Assembly (NCBI GenBank): GCA_003477405.1
Contig: QUDE01000027.1
Coordinates: 1-28,074 of the forward strand
Source of the DNA: Ruminococcaceae bacterium AM07-15
GTDB taxonomy: Bacteria; Bacillota; Clostridia; Oscillospirales; Butyricicoccaceae
Length of the DNA: 28,074 nucleotides
Reading direction: 5' to 3'
Shown: one piece after another, positions 15,270 through 22,724 of the stretch
Layout of the letters: the number at the start of each line of letters is the position of its first letter
How positions within the stretch are numbered: position 1 is the first letter of the stretch
The notes under the pieces: model-generated
Told to the model about the DNA's origin: nothing
The model's input: the letters and a program-made list of their open reading frames with translations, nothing else
Databases searched by the model: none
Position numbers and translations under genes: made by a program

Positions 15270-16020
15270 AGAAATCAGACAGGTGCTGGAGGGAGTGCGC
15301 CAGGGGGAGATTTCGGTGGAGCAGGCCATGCTCCAGCTGAAAACCGCTCCTTTTGAGGATATCGGCTTTGCCAAGGTGGATCTTCACCGGAAAGCCCGGC
15401 AGGGCACCGCAGAAGTGATCTATGGAGCGGGAAAGACTCCTCAGCAGATGGCGGGAATCCTGGATGTGATGAAGAAAAACGGCCAGGAGACCGTTCTTAT
15501 CACCCGCCTGTCTCCGGAAAGTGCCCAGGAGCTGGCCAAGAGCCATGAGCTTTCCTATCATGCCGACGCTCGGGTGGCCATTGTGGGCCCCATGCCGGAG
15601 CCTTATGGATTGGGCACCATTTTGGTGGCCACCGGCGGCACCAGTGATATTCCCGTGGCGGAGGAGGCGGCCCTCACCGCTCAGGTGCTGGGAAACAAGG
15701 TGATGCGGCTGTATGATGTGGGCGTGGCGGGAATTCACCGCACCCTGGCCCATCTGGAGGATATCATGGAGGCCAGCGTCATCATTGCCATCGCCGGTAT
15801 GGAGGGGGCGCTGGCCAGTGTCATCGGCGGTCTGGCCGATTGTCCGGTGATCGCCGTACCCACCAGCGTGGGGTACGGGGCATCGTTCCACGGCCTGACG
15901 GCCCTGTTGTCCATGCTCAATTCCTGCGCCAGCGGGGTGTCGGTGGTCAATATCGACAATGGCTTCGGCGCCGGATATCTGGCTAGTATGATCAACCATA
16001 TGGAGAAAAAAGGAGAATAG
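15262..16020 (+). CDS. larB: nickel-pincer cofactor biosynthesis carboxylase/hydrolase LarB
   Basis: LarB carboxylates the pyridinium ring of nicotinic acid adenine dinucleotide and hydrolyses it, giving the dicarboxylated mononucleotide used by LarE. The 252-residue product has the normal length, with an N-terminal helical part (to about residue 85) and a C-terminal PurE-like fold. Recognisable segments are ARVAIVGPMPEPYG-like 106-120, VATGGTSDIPVAEEAA, YDVGVAGIHR, AGMEGALASVIGGLA and VPTSVGYGASFHGL, the PurE-type phosphate and CO2-site loops. ATG 15262 overlaps the end of larE, and larC starts 4 bp after its stop. Confidence 0.96.
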   Translation: MNKEIRQVLEGVRQGEISVEQAMLQLKTAPFEDIGFAKVDLHRKARQGTAEVIYGAGKTPQQMAGILDVMKKNGQETVLITRLSPESAQELAKSHELSYHADARVAIVGPMPEPYGLGTILVATGGTSDIPVAEEAALTAQVLGNKVMRLYDVGVAGIHRTLAHLEDIMEASVIIAIAGMEGALASVIGGLADCPVIAVPTSVGYGASFHGLTALLSMLNSCASGVSVVNIDNGFGAGYLASMINHMEKKGE

Positions 16021-16024
16021 ATCC

Positions 16025-17362
16025 ATGAAAACCCTGTATTTGGACTGCGGAATGGGCGCGGCCGGGGATATGTTGGCCGCCGCTTTGTTGGAACTGGTAC
16101 CTCGGAAGGAAGATTTTCTTCGCCGTTTTGCCGCTCTGGGCATTCCCGGTGTGGAAGCCAAGGCAGAGCCTTCGGTGAAATGCGGCATCACCGGTACTCA
16201 TTTTTCGGTGAGTGTTCACGGTCAGGAAGAAACAAGCCAGGATGTGCACGATCATGATCACGGCCATGATCATGAGCACAGCCATGATCACGATCACAGC
16301 CATGACCATGAGCATGGCCATGATCACGAGCACGGCCACGATCATGATCACGGCCATGATCACGAGCACGGCCACGATCATGATCACGGCCATAGCCATG
16401 AGCATGGCCATGGACACCATCATCACAGCGGCATGGCAGATATTGCCCATATCGTGGGGCATTTGGATGTGCCGGAAAAAGTGAAAGAGGATGTGCTGGC
16501 GGTTTACGGGCTGATTGCCCAGGCGGAAAGCCGTGCCCATGGGGCACCGGTGGAACAGATCCACTTCCATGAGGTAGGTTCTCTGGACGCCGTAGCCGAT
16601 ATCACAGCGGTGTGTATGCTTATGGCCGAGCTGGCCCCTGAGCAGGTGGTGGTATCTCCGGTCCATGTGGGCAGCGGAAAGGTGCGCTGTGCCCATGGTG
16701 TTCTGCCGGTGCCCGCTCCGGCCACAGCCTATATTCTGGAGGATGTGCCCATTTACGGGGGCAAGATCCAAGGGGAGCTGTGCACTCCTACCGGTGCCGC
16801 GCTGCTGAAGCATTTTGCCACCCGTTTTGGTGATATGCCGGTGATGCGCACCGGGAAGGTGGGCTATGGCATGGGCAAAAAGGATTTTGAAGCGGCCAAC
16901 TGTGTCCGGGCCCTTTGGGGAGAGACCCAGGAAGAGGCCGGACAGATTGTGGAGCTTTCCTGCAACATGGACGACATGACAGGGGAAGAAATGGGCTTTG
17001 CCATGGATCGGCTCTTTGAAGCGGGAGCGTTGGATGTATACACCCTGCCCATCGGCATGAAAAAGTCCCGGCCGGGGATGTTGCTGCGGGTGATGTGCCG
17101 CCCGGAGGATCGGGAGAAAATGGTGGAGCAGATTTTCCGCCACACCACCACCCTGGGCGTACGGGAAAGCCGCATGGGCCGCTACACCTTGAAGCGTCAG
17201 ATGGAACAGGTGGAGACCCCTTGGGGAACCATCGGGGAGAAAACGGCGCAGGGTTATGGCACTGAGCGGAGCAAATACGAATATGAAGATCTGGCCGCTT
17301 TGGCCATTCGGGAGGGCGTCAGTCTGCGTCAGGCCCGGGCCATGGTGGAGAAAAAGAAATAA
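16025..17362 (+). CDS. larC: nickel insertase LarC with expanded His-rich linker
   Basis: LarC inserts nickel into the dithio-pyridinium nucleotide in a CTP-dependent step, finishing the cofactor of lactate racemase and its relatives. The 445-residue product is one continuous frame; in Lactobacillus plantarum the gene is read through a programmed frameshift, which is not needed here. The N-terminal domain has YLDCGMGAAGDMLAAAL and FHEVGSLDAVADI; the C-terminal CTP-binding domain has CNMDDMTGEEMGFAMD and GMKKSRPGMLLRV. Residues 75-134 are ten HxHxHx units with 32 histidines, probably storing or delivering Ni2+. It is last in the operon and ends at a strong terminator. No larA is nearby. Confidence 0.96.
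   Translation: MKTLYLDCGMGAAGDMLAAALLELVPRKEDFLRRFAALGIPGVEAKAEPSVKCGITGTHFSVSVHGQEETSQDVHDHDHGHDHEHSHDHDHSHDHEHGHDHEHGHDHDHGHDHEHGHDHDHGHSHEHGHGHHHHSGMADIAHIVGHLDVPEKVKEDVLAVYGLIAQAESRAHGAPVEQIHFHEVGSLDAVADITAVCMLMAELAPEQVVVSPVHVGSGKVRCAHGVLPVPAPATAYILEDVPIYGGKIQGELCTPTGAALLKHFATRFGDMPVMRTGKVGYGMGKKDFEAANCVRALWGETQEEAGQIVELSCNMDDMTGEEMGFAMDRLFEAGALDVYTLPIGMKKSRPGMLLRVMCRPEDREKMVEQIFRHTTTLGVRESRMGRYTLKRQMEQVETPWGTIGEKTAQGYGTERSKYEYEDLAALAIREGVSLRQARAMVEKKK
16247..16426 (+). repeat. 18-bp tandem repeat coding a histidine-rich tract in larC
   Basis: Ten near-identical 18-bp units code for HDHDHG, HDHEHG, HDHEHS and similar hexapeptides, the last being HGHHHH. Units differ mainly at the third codon pair (Asp or Glu) and at synonymous sites. 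The array stays in frame, so length changes by slippage would alter histidine number without breaking the protein. Confidence 0.93.
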
Positions 17363-17367
17363 AGCAA

Positions 17368-17399
17368 AAAATCCCCGCAGCGAAAGCTGCGGGGATTTT
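17368..17399. terminator. terminator of the lar operon
   Basis: AAAATCCCCGCAGC and GCTGCGGGGATTTT pair perfectly over 14 bp around a GAAA tetraloop, with A and T tracts on both ends. It can also serve the convergent HD-domain gene. Confidence 0.94.
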
Positions 17400-17415
17400 G
17401 AAGTTCTGCCTGTTT

Positions 17416-18009
17416 TCAGGGGCGCAGATAGCCCTTTTCTATCGATTCTTTGATGGATTTTTCCACAAAGGGCCACAGGGCCGGGGCAGCCGTGCGGATG
17501 GGGTCCATCCGCTCATAGACCTGGGCGGCAGCCACATTTCCCAGTTTCCAGGTGTGTCCCTCTGTCAACAGGTTGTTGATCAGGGGCTGGAGACGGTCGA
17601 TGGCTGCGGCATAGCGGGCATCGGAGGTCTCCATGGCGTCGAATTCCTCCCACAGCTTCCGGTATTCCACGCCCTGATCTTCCGGCAGGAGGGCAAAGAG
17701 ACGGTCGGCGGATTCTTTTTCCCGCAGAGCCTTGTCCTCGTTGGCGGCCTGGTCATAGCAGAAGGTGTCTCCGGCATAGATTTCTACCAGATCGTGGACC
17801 AGGGCCATTTTCAGCACCCGGTTCAGATCCACATGGGGCAGGGCGCAGTATTCATAAAGCACCATGGCCATCAGGGCAAAGTGCCAGGAATGTTCGGCGT
17901 CGGTCTCCCGGCGGGAACCATCGGCCAGAAGAGTCTGGCGCAGTATATTTTTCATCTTGTCTACTTGGGTGAGAAAGGTCAGCTGCTGGGAAAAGCGTTG
18001 GCTTTCCAA
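17416..18009 (-). CDS. HD-domain hydrolase, YfbR-like 5'-nucleotidase
   Basis: The 197-residue product is an HD-superfamily phosphohydrolase of the HD_3/YfbR type, which dephosphorylates (deoxy)nucleoside monophosphates with divalent metal. Metal-binding residues fit the family: H40 in AEHSWHFA, H72-D73 in VHDLVEIYAGD, and a late aspartate D138 in AAAIDRLQPL. Homologues begin a few residues before a DKMKN motif. The best start is TTG 18009 (reads MESQRFSQQL), with GGAG 8 bases upstream; the longer open frame to 18687 runs antisense-free into the ogg gene in a different frame and is not supported. It has its own promoter over the end of the ogg gene. Confidence 0.87.
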   Translation of the reverse strand: MESQRFSQQLTFLTQVDKMKNILRQTLLADGSRRETDAEHSWHFALMAMVLYEYCALPHVDLNRVLKMALVHDLVEIYAGDTFCYDQAANEDKALREKESADRLFALLPEDQGVEYRKLWEEFDAMETSDARYAAAIDRLQPLINNLLTEGHTWKLGNVAAAQVYERMDPIRTAAPALWPFVEKSIKESIEKGYLRP

Positions 18010-18040
18010 AAAATCATCTCCATTTTTGAGTATTTTGTCC

Positions 18041-18069
18041 ACTATACCCCATGGGGCGGGGAAAGTCAA
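18041..18069 (-). promoter_or_regulatory. promoter of HD-domain gene
   Basis: On the minus strand TTGACT (18069-18064) and TATAGT (18046-18041) are spaced by 17 bp. The -35 overlaps the stop codon of the upstream ogg gene. A transcript starting near 18034 leaves a 25-nt leader, ruling out the GTG at 18039. Confidence 0.75.
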
Positions 18070-18899
18070 TGCGAAGAAAGGCCGGTGGAGCGGGCATAGT
18101 GGAAGATATATTGCTGGGCCACTCCGGCATAAGGGCCGAATTCCTCTGGTTGGGGATAAAAGGAGCCGGCCTTTTTCATCCAGGTATCCACCGGAAAGGC
18201 TTCCAGCCGTCCCAGGCCGAAGAGCAGGATGCAGTCGGCCACCTTTCGTCCCACACCGGGAAGCTCCATCAAAGCAATGCGGGCCTGGGGCGTGGGAAGA
18301 AGGGAGACTTGTTCCAAAGAGAAGAGGCCTTCTGTGATGGCCTGGGCCGCGGAGAGCAGATAAGGGGCCCGGTATCCAGCCCGCAGAAAGGCCAGATCTT
18401 CCAAGGCCAGACCGGCCAAAGTCTGGGGAGAGGGAAAGGTGTATAAAGTCTCCCCTTCCAGCTCCACCGGGTCGCCGAAGGCCCGGCACAGCCGATCCAG
18501 AATGGTCTGGATGCGGGGGATACGGTTGCACTGGGAAATCAGAAAGGAGATCAGGGTCTCCCAGGAATCCTGACGGAGGATGCGCAGCCCTTCTCCATAG
18601 GCCACCGCCTTTTCCATAAAGGGATTGACGAGAAAATCCTGGGTCATGGCCTGATAGTCCCGGTCCAGATCGAAATAGTTCCGCCACACTTCCTCAAAAT
18701 CCTGGGCTGAACTCCGGAGAAAAAGGGAGCCCTGATGGGTCCATATCCGGGTGGGGCGTCCCATGGCCACGCCCACATAACCGCCCCGAGGGGACTCCTG
18801 CCAGCGGAAGCATTGGCCGCAGGTAAAGATATGCTCCAGGGAGAAGGGAAAATCCAAAGGGATCTGGACGGTGTTGTCGTGATAAATTGGCTGTATCAT
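18066..18899 (-). CDS. ogg: 8-oxoguanine DNA glycosylase/AP lyase (OGG1 type)
   Basis: This base-excision repair enzyme removes 8-oxoguanine opposite C and cuts the abasic strand. The 277-residue product has the N-terminal OGG domain (FTCGQCFRWQE at about 25-35), the helical core with ISFLISQCNRIPRIQ, and the helix-hairpin-helix LPGVGRKVADCILLFGL. The catalytic lysine is K219 and the aspartate D238 in EAFPVDTWMKKA. The frame opens upstream, but homologues begin around MIQPIYHDN; AGAGAGGAA lies about 10 bases before ATG 18899. A clear promoter lies about 50 bp upstream. The HD-domain gene follows 56 bp after its stop, so partial cotranscription of two nucleotide-damage functions is possible. 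Confidence 0.94.
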   Translation of the reverse strand: MIQPIYHDNTVQIPLDFPFSLEHIFTCGQCFRWQESPRGGYVGVAMGRPTRIWTHQGSLFLRSSAQDFEEVWRNYFDLDRDYQAMTQDFLVNPFMEKAVAYGEGLRILRQDSWETLISFLISQCNRIPRIQTILDRLCRAFGDPVELEGETLYTFPSPQTLAGLALEDLAFLRAGYRAPYLLSAAQAITEGLFSLEQVSLLPTPQARIALMELPGVGRKVADCILLFGLGRLEAFPVDTWMKKAGSFYPQPEEFGPYAGVAQQYIFHYARSTGLSSH

Positions 18900-18950
18900 A
18901 GGGCTGTGGTTCCTCTCTTTGGGCTGTATGGGAGGGCAAATCTGAACAGA

Positions 18951-18979
18951 ATTGTAGCATATCCGGCTCTTTTGGGCAA
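18951..18979 (-). promoter_or_regulatory. ogg promoter
   Basis: Minus-strand TTGCCC (18979-18974), 17 bp, TACAAT (18956-18951), with a TG one base upstream of the -10. It is back to back with the tRNA promoter. Confidence 0.78.
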
Positions 18980-18991
18980 CAGGACTCTCCA

Positions 18992-19020
18992 TTGACGAAG
19001 GCGGGGGTTTGTGATATGCT
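18992..19020 (+). promoter_or_regulatory. tRNA-Leu promoter
   Basis: TTGACG (18992-18997), 17 bp, TATGCT (19015-19020) with an extended -10 TGA. The start site would be about 9 nt before the mature tRNA. Confidence 0.75.
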
Positions 19021-19035
19021 GTATAAGCTTTGTAT

Positions 19036-19118
19036 GCGGGTATGGCGGAATTGGCAGACGCGCAGGATTTAGGTTCCTGTGGGCAACCGTGTGGGTTCGA
19101 CCCCCACTACCCGTACCA
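19036..19118 (+). tRNA. tRNA-Leu (anticodon UAG)
   Basis: An 83-nt class II tRNA with encoded CCA. The acceptor GCGGGTA pairs with TACCCGT (first pair G-U), followed by A73. The anticodon stem CAGGA/TCCTG holds the loop TTTAGGT with anticodon TAG, reading CUA and probably other CUN codons. A leucine-type long variable arm and the T arm GTGGG-TTCGACC-CCCAC are present. It stands alone between its own promoter and a perfect terminator. Confidence 0.97.
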
Positions 19119-19162
19119 AAAAGAACCTGCTTTTGACTTTGGTCAAAAGCAGGTTCTTTTTT
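19119..19162. terminator. terminator after tRNA-Leu, shared with TetR gene
   Basis: An unbroken 19-bp stem (19119-19137 with 19142-19160) and a 4-base loop end in T runs. It begins at the last base of the CCA end, so trimming must remove little. The convergent TetR gene stops 17 bp beyond. Confidence 0.93.
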
Positions 19163-19178
19163 ATACTACGAGGCTATT

Positions 19179-19793
19179 TCAGGCATGGTGAGAAGGTGCA
19201 TCGGTTAGCCGGGCAGAGGCCCCGCGGATCTGATCGTTCAAAATGGTGTCGGCAAAGTGGATCAGCTCTTCCGGTGTCCGGTCGATTTCCCCTAGCAGCC
19301 AGCTTTCCATCATGCCGGCCAGAGCGACCACATAAAAATGAGTCAGTGTTTCCACATCCACAAAGGAATCCAGATGGCGGCCCTGGCCGATTTCGTCGGC
19401 AAGCTGTTCAATGGTGAGATGGATGATGGCATAGATGTCCGATTCAAAAAAGCGTTTCATATGATCGCGGCCCATGGAGCGCAGCGCACACAGGCATACG
19501 GCCCGATTTTCTTCCAGATAGTGAAACAGCTGAAGCAGCCCTTCTTTCCACAGAAGAGATCCTTCCTGTTGACGAAGCAGGGAGATGGCTTCCTTTTCGA
19601 ACATCCAACGCAAAAGGTCATAGATGTCCTCAAAATGATAGTAGAAGCTCTGACGCCGGATGCTGCAGGCATTTGTCAGTTCGGAGATCGTAATTTTATC
19701 CAATGGCTTTTGTGCCATCGCCTCTTTCAGGGCGGCGGCCAGCTCCCGTTTGGTCTGTTCCGCAACAGAAACATTTTTTTGATTCATAATCAA
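19179..19793 (-). CDS. TetR/AcrR family transcriptional regulator
   Basis: The 204-residue product has an N-terminal TetR helix-turn-helix (about 10-60): ELAAALKEAMAQKPLDKITI, then SELTNACSIRRQSFYYHFED, a near-canonical recognition helix. The C-terminal part resembles the TetR_C_8/DhaS-type ligand and dimer domain (NDQIRGASARL near the end). It is divergent from the 103-residue protein/MMPL unit and likely represses it and itself; the near-palindrome at 19863-19878 is a candidate operator. Start choice: AGGAGGTG lies 7 bases before TTG 19793, whereas the in-frame ATG 19787 (MNQKN) is 13 bases away, so TTG is slightly favoured. Ligand unknown. Confidence 0.9.
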   Translation of the reverse strand: MIMNQKNVSVAEQTKRELAAALKEAMAQKPLDKITISELTNACSIRRQSFYYHFEDIYDLLRWMFEKEAISLLRQQEGSLLWKEGLLQLFHYLEENRAVCLCALRSMGRDHMKRFFESDIYAIIHLTIEQLADEIGQGRHLDSFVDVETLTHFYVVALAGMMESWLLGEIDRTPEELIHFADTILNDQIRGASARLTDAPSHHA

Positions 19794-19855
19794 TGCGCCA
19801 CCTCCTCAATTTACAGTATAGCATAGTCTCCCGGCTTCTTCTATCGGTCAGATGG

Positions 19856-19891
19856 CCCCAGATGTCAGAATTTTGACACCTGGGGTGTTTT
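19856..19891 (+). terminator. hairpin with T tract in the divergent control region
   Basis: CCCCAG (19856-19861) pairs with CTGGGG (19880-19885) and TGTCA with TGACA across one A-C mismatch, followed by TGTTTTT. On the plus strand it looks like an intrinsic terminator. It may shield the MMPL unit from upstream transcription; the same bases form the proposed operator. Confidence 0.5.
19863..19878. promoter_or_regulatory. candidate TetR operator
   Basis: TGTCAGAATTTTGACA is a 16-bp palindrome with seven of eight symmetric pairs. It lies 69 bp from the TetR start and 85 bp from the first gene of the divergent unit. Its right end is TTGACA (19873-19878), a perfect -35, though the -10 17-18 bp further on is poor. 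TetR dimers usually bind 15-20 bp palindromes in such regions. Confidence 0.5.
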
Positions 19892-19963
19892 TGTCCTTTG
19901 CATCCGTCGCAAAAGACGGATAGCATGAAAGCAAACGCCTGCAGAACAAAGGAGGAAGATGGG

Positions 19964-20275
19964 ATGGAAGAGTACAGAATCGTCTTGGAAAGTCAGCTCG
20001 GCCCCCGGGAAGGCACTCTTCAACTGGAAGGCGGAAAAGAAGGAGAGGTATCTGGGTGGATCACCCTGGTGGGTGAGAAAAACGCCGTGCAGGGCCGATG
20101 GATCGGAGCACATTTGCTGCAGCTGTTCCATCATCTGCGCACCCAGGTCAGCGATCTGGAATGTGTTTCGGTGCTGAAACTGGAGGGGGATACCCTCTCC
20201 GGCACCTTGCAGAATGAGAAAAACACCATGCTGTGGCATGGAGAAAAAATAACCGCCGGGAAAGGAGGAGAGTAA
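19964..20275 (+). CDS. small protein of unknown function, first gene of the MMPL unit
   Basis: A 103-residue soluble protein that I do not recognise. It alternates short strand-like stretches (EYRIVLESQLG, REGTLQLEGG, VSGWITLVG, AVQGRWIG, CVSVLKLEGDTLSGTLQNE), with one helix (LLQLFHHLRTQVSD), suggesting a small beta-sandwich or barrel. No signal peptide or membrane helix. GGAGG (19951-19955) sits 8 bases before ATG 19964, so the longer frame opening at 19898 is unlikely. Its stop is 4 bp before the MMPL gene, so they are surely coexpressed. A cytosolic accessory or regulator of the transporter is an inference. Confidence 0.8.
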   Translation: MEEYRIVLESQLGPREGTLQLEGGKEGEVSGWITLVGEKNAVQGRWIGAHLLQLFHHLRTQVSDLECVSVLKLEGDTLSGTLQNEKNTMLWHGEKITAGKGGE

Positions 20276-20279
20276 ACCA

Positions 20280-22724
20280 ATGTCGGAGAATGAAAAAAAG
20301 ATGGGAAACAGCTTTATGACAAAGCTTTCCACCTTCATTGTGGATAAAAGGAACCTGTTTTTCCTGCTTACCATCATTATGTTGATTTTCTCCGCTTTTT
20401 CCCGCAACTGGGTGGAGGTGGAGAGTGAACTGGCGGCCTATCTGCCGGAGGATTCGGAGACCCGCCAGGCCCTGGACATCATGGAAGATCAGTTCATCAC
20501 TTACGGCAGTGCCCAGATTATGGTGGCGAATATTTCACAGGACAAGGCCGAGGAACTGAAAGATCAGATCGCCGGGATCAACGGAGTACAGGGGGTGGAG
20601 TACGATAACACCCAGGACCACTACAACAATGCGTCTGCACTGTATGCCGTTACCTTCGACTACGATGAGTCGGATGAGGAATGCCTCACCAGTCTGGAGG
20701 CCATCCAGTCCGCTCTTTCGCCTTATGATGTTTATGTCTCCACGGAGCTTGGCAACGCTCAGCAGGAGGCCATTGACAGCGAGGTTCGTGTGATCATGGT
20801 TTATGTGGCAGTGATCATCGTACTGGTGCTGCTGTTCACATCCCAGACCTATGCGGAGGTGCCGGTGCTGATCCTCACTTTTGTGGTGGCCATGATCATG
20901 AATCTGGGCACCAATTTCCTGTTGGGCAAGATTTCCTTTGTGTCCGATTCGGTGACCAGCATTTTGCAGTTGGCGCTGTCGCTGGATTATGCGGTGATTT
21001 TCTGCAACCGCTATAAGGAGGAGCATCAGACCCTTCCCATTCGGGAGGCCGTCATTGTTTCCCTGAGCAAAGCCATTCCGGAAATTGGAGCCAGCAGCCT
21101 GACGACGGTAGGCGGCCTGGTGGCCATGATGTTCATGCAGTTCCGCATTGGTTCGGATATGGCCATTTGCCTGGTCAAATCCATTCTGTTTGCACTGCTG
21201 TCCGTGTTTGTTGTCATGCCGGGCCTTCTGATGCTGTTCGGGCCGCTGATGGACCGGACCGAACACCGCAATTTCGTGCCCAAAATCCCTTTTGTGGGCA
21301 AATTTGCCTATAAGACCCGCTTTGTTGTGCCGGTTCTGTTTGTGATCGCCATTGTGATCGCCTTTCCTCTCAGCCAGAAGTGTCCCTATGCCTACGGGGA
21401 AAGCTCGCTGGAAACGCCGGTGCAGAATGAGACGCAGATCGCCAAAAACATGATCCGCGACAATTTCTCTTCCACCAATATGCTGGCTCTCATGGTGCCC
21501 GCAGGGGATTATGAAAAGGAGGCCGCCATTCTCTCCGATCTGGGGCAGTACGATGAGGTGGACCATGCCATGGGCATCGCCAATGTGGAAGCCATGGGCG
21601 GCTACACCCTGGCCGATCAACTGACGCCCCGGGAATTTGCCGAACTGGCCGGGCTGGATTACGAGATGGCCCAGTTGGTTTATGGAGCCTATGCCGCCGA
21701 GCAGGAAGAATACGGCCAGATTTTGGGCAATTTGGACGGCTATAAAGTGCCTTTGATTGATATGTTCCTCTTTGTCTGCGATCAGGTGGATTCCGGCATT
21801 GTGACGCTGGATGAAGAACAGACCGAAATGCTGAACCAGGCCTACACCCAGATGACGGCGGCCAAAGACCAGCTGCAGGGCACCGATTACAGCCGGATGC
21901 TGGTGTATCTGACGCTGCCGGAGAGCGGTGAGAAAACCTATCAGTTTCTCGATACCATTGAGGAAGTGGCCCAGAAATATTACCCCGGCGAAGAGGTGTA
22001 TGTGGCCGGCAATTCCACCACGGAATACGATTTCCAGAAGGCCTTTGCACGGGACAATCTGGTGGTCAGCGTGGTATCCATTCTGATCGTGCTGGTAGTG
22101 CTGCTGTTCACCTTCAAGTCTGCGGGAATGCCGGTGCTGCTCATTCTGGTGATTCAGGGCAGCATCTGGATCAATTTCTCCATGCCGTATATTCTGGATC
22201 AGCCCTTGTTCTTCATGAGCTATCTGGTGGTGAGTTCCATTCAGATGGGCGCCAATATTGACTATGCCATTGTGGTGGCCAACCGCTACCAGGAGCTGAA
22301 AGGGCAGATGCATCATCGGGATGCCATCATCGAGACCATGAATTTTGCTTTCCCCACCATCATTACATCGGGCACCATTTTGGCGGTGGCCGGTACTTTG
22401 ATCGGTCTGATGACCTCCACCCCCTCCATCACCGGTATTGGCCAGAATCTGGGACGCGGCACCATCATTTCCATTTTGCTGGTTATGTTTGTGCTGCCCC
22501 AGATCCTGCTGGTGGGCGGCAAGATCGTGGATATGACCGCCTTTGAAATGCCCAATGTGGCCAAGAAGCACAGCGGCCGTGGGCGCATTCGGGTAGATGG
22601 TATGGTGCGGGGTGAGATCCGCGGCACGGTCAGCGGAATTGTGCACGCTGCTGTGGACGGCGAGGTGGACCTCAACCTGATCTCAGGCGCTGTATCGGAG
22701 GAGGACAAAGATGAAGCGGAATAA
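20280..22724 (+). CDS. MMPL/RND family transporter
   Basis: An 814-residue RND-superfamily exporter of the MMPL type: a TM segment, a large extracytoplasmic loop (about 45-175), five more helices, then the same arrangement repeated (second loop about 375-600). Each half has the proton-relay aspartate in TM4/TM10: LSLDYAVIF (D236) and NIDYAIVVANRY (D661). Members export lipids or hydrophobic compounds; the substrate is unknown here. The last 50 residues are unusual: a polar tail with evenly spaced V-G steps (RVDGMVRGEIRGTVSGIV), like a short bactofilin-type beta-helix. AAAGGAGG precedes ATG 20280. It overlaps the next gene by 14 bp. Confidence 0.93.
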   Translation: MSENEKKMGNSFMTKLSTFIVDKRNLFFLLTIIMLIFSAFSRNWVEVESELAAYLPEDSETRQALDIMEDQFITYGSAQIMVANISQDKAEELKDQIAGINGVQGVEYDNTQDHYNNASALYAVTFDYDESDEECLTSLEAIQSALSPYDVYVSTELGNAQQEAIDSEVRVIMVYVAVIIVLVLLFTSQTYAEVPVLILTFVVAMIMNLGTNFLLGKISFVSDSVTSILQLALSLDYAVIFCNRYKEEHQTLPIREAVIVSLSKAIPEIGASSLTTVGGLVAMMFMQFRIGSDMAICLVKSILFALLSVFVVMPGLLMLFGPLMDRTEHRNFVPKIPFVGKFAYKTRFVVPVLFVIAIVIAFPLSQKCPYAYGESSLETPVQNETQIAKNMIRDNFSSTNMLALMVPAGDYEKEAAILSDLGQYDEVDHAMGIANVEAMGGYTLADQLTPREFAELAGLDYEMAQLVYGAYAAEQEEYGQILGNLDGYKVPLIDMFLFVCDQVDSGIVTLDEEQTEMLNQAYTQMTAAKDQLQGTDYSRMLVYLTLPESGEKTYQFLDTIEEVAQKYYPGEEVYVAGNSTTEYDFQKAFARDNLVVSVVSILIVLVVLLFTFKSAGMPVLLILVIQGSIWINFSMPYILDQPLFFMSYLVVSSIQMGANIDYAIVVANRYQELKGQMHHRDAIIETMNFAFPTIITSGTILAVAGTLIGLMTSTPSITGIGQNLGRGTIISILLVMFVLPQILLVGGKIVDMTAFEMPNVAKKHSGRGRIRVDGMVRGEIRGTVSGIVHAAVDGEVDLNLISGAVSEEDKDEAE

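Noticed and set aside
16247..16426. Tandem array considered as a CRISPR-like repeat
   Set aside because: Units are 18 bp, contiguous without spacers, in frame and code for a metal-binding tract.
15992..17476. Minus-strand frame with repeated Met/Ile/Val hydrophobic units
   Set aside because: It is the antisense reading of the His-rich larC repeat (CAT and GAC codons give Met and Val); larC is certain on the plus strand.
18010..18687. N-terminal extension of the HD hydrolase
   Set aside because: It overlaps the ogg gene in another frame and passes through a promoter; the shorter TTG start matches homologue length.
19036..19178. tRNA-Leu as an integration site for a mobile island
   Set aside because: No integrase, no duplicated tRNA 3' end and no phage genes are seen in the following 9 kb.
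20535..22646. 703-codon minus-strand open frame inside the MMPL gene
   Set aside because: Composition (His, Gln, Asn, Gly) is typical of an antisense frame; the plus-strand MMPL product has clear motifs across the same region.
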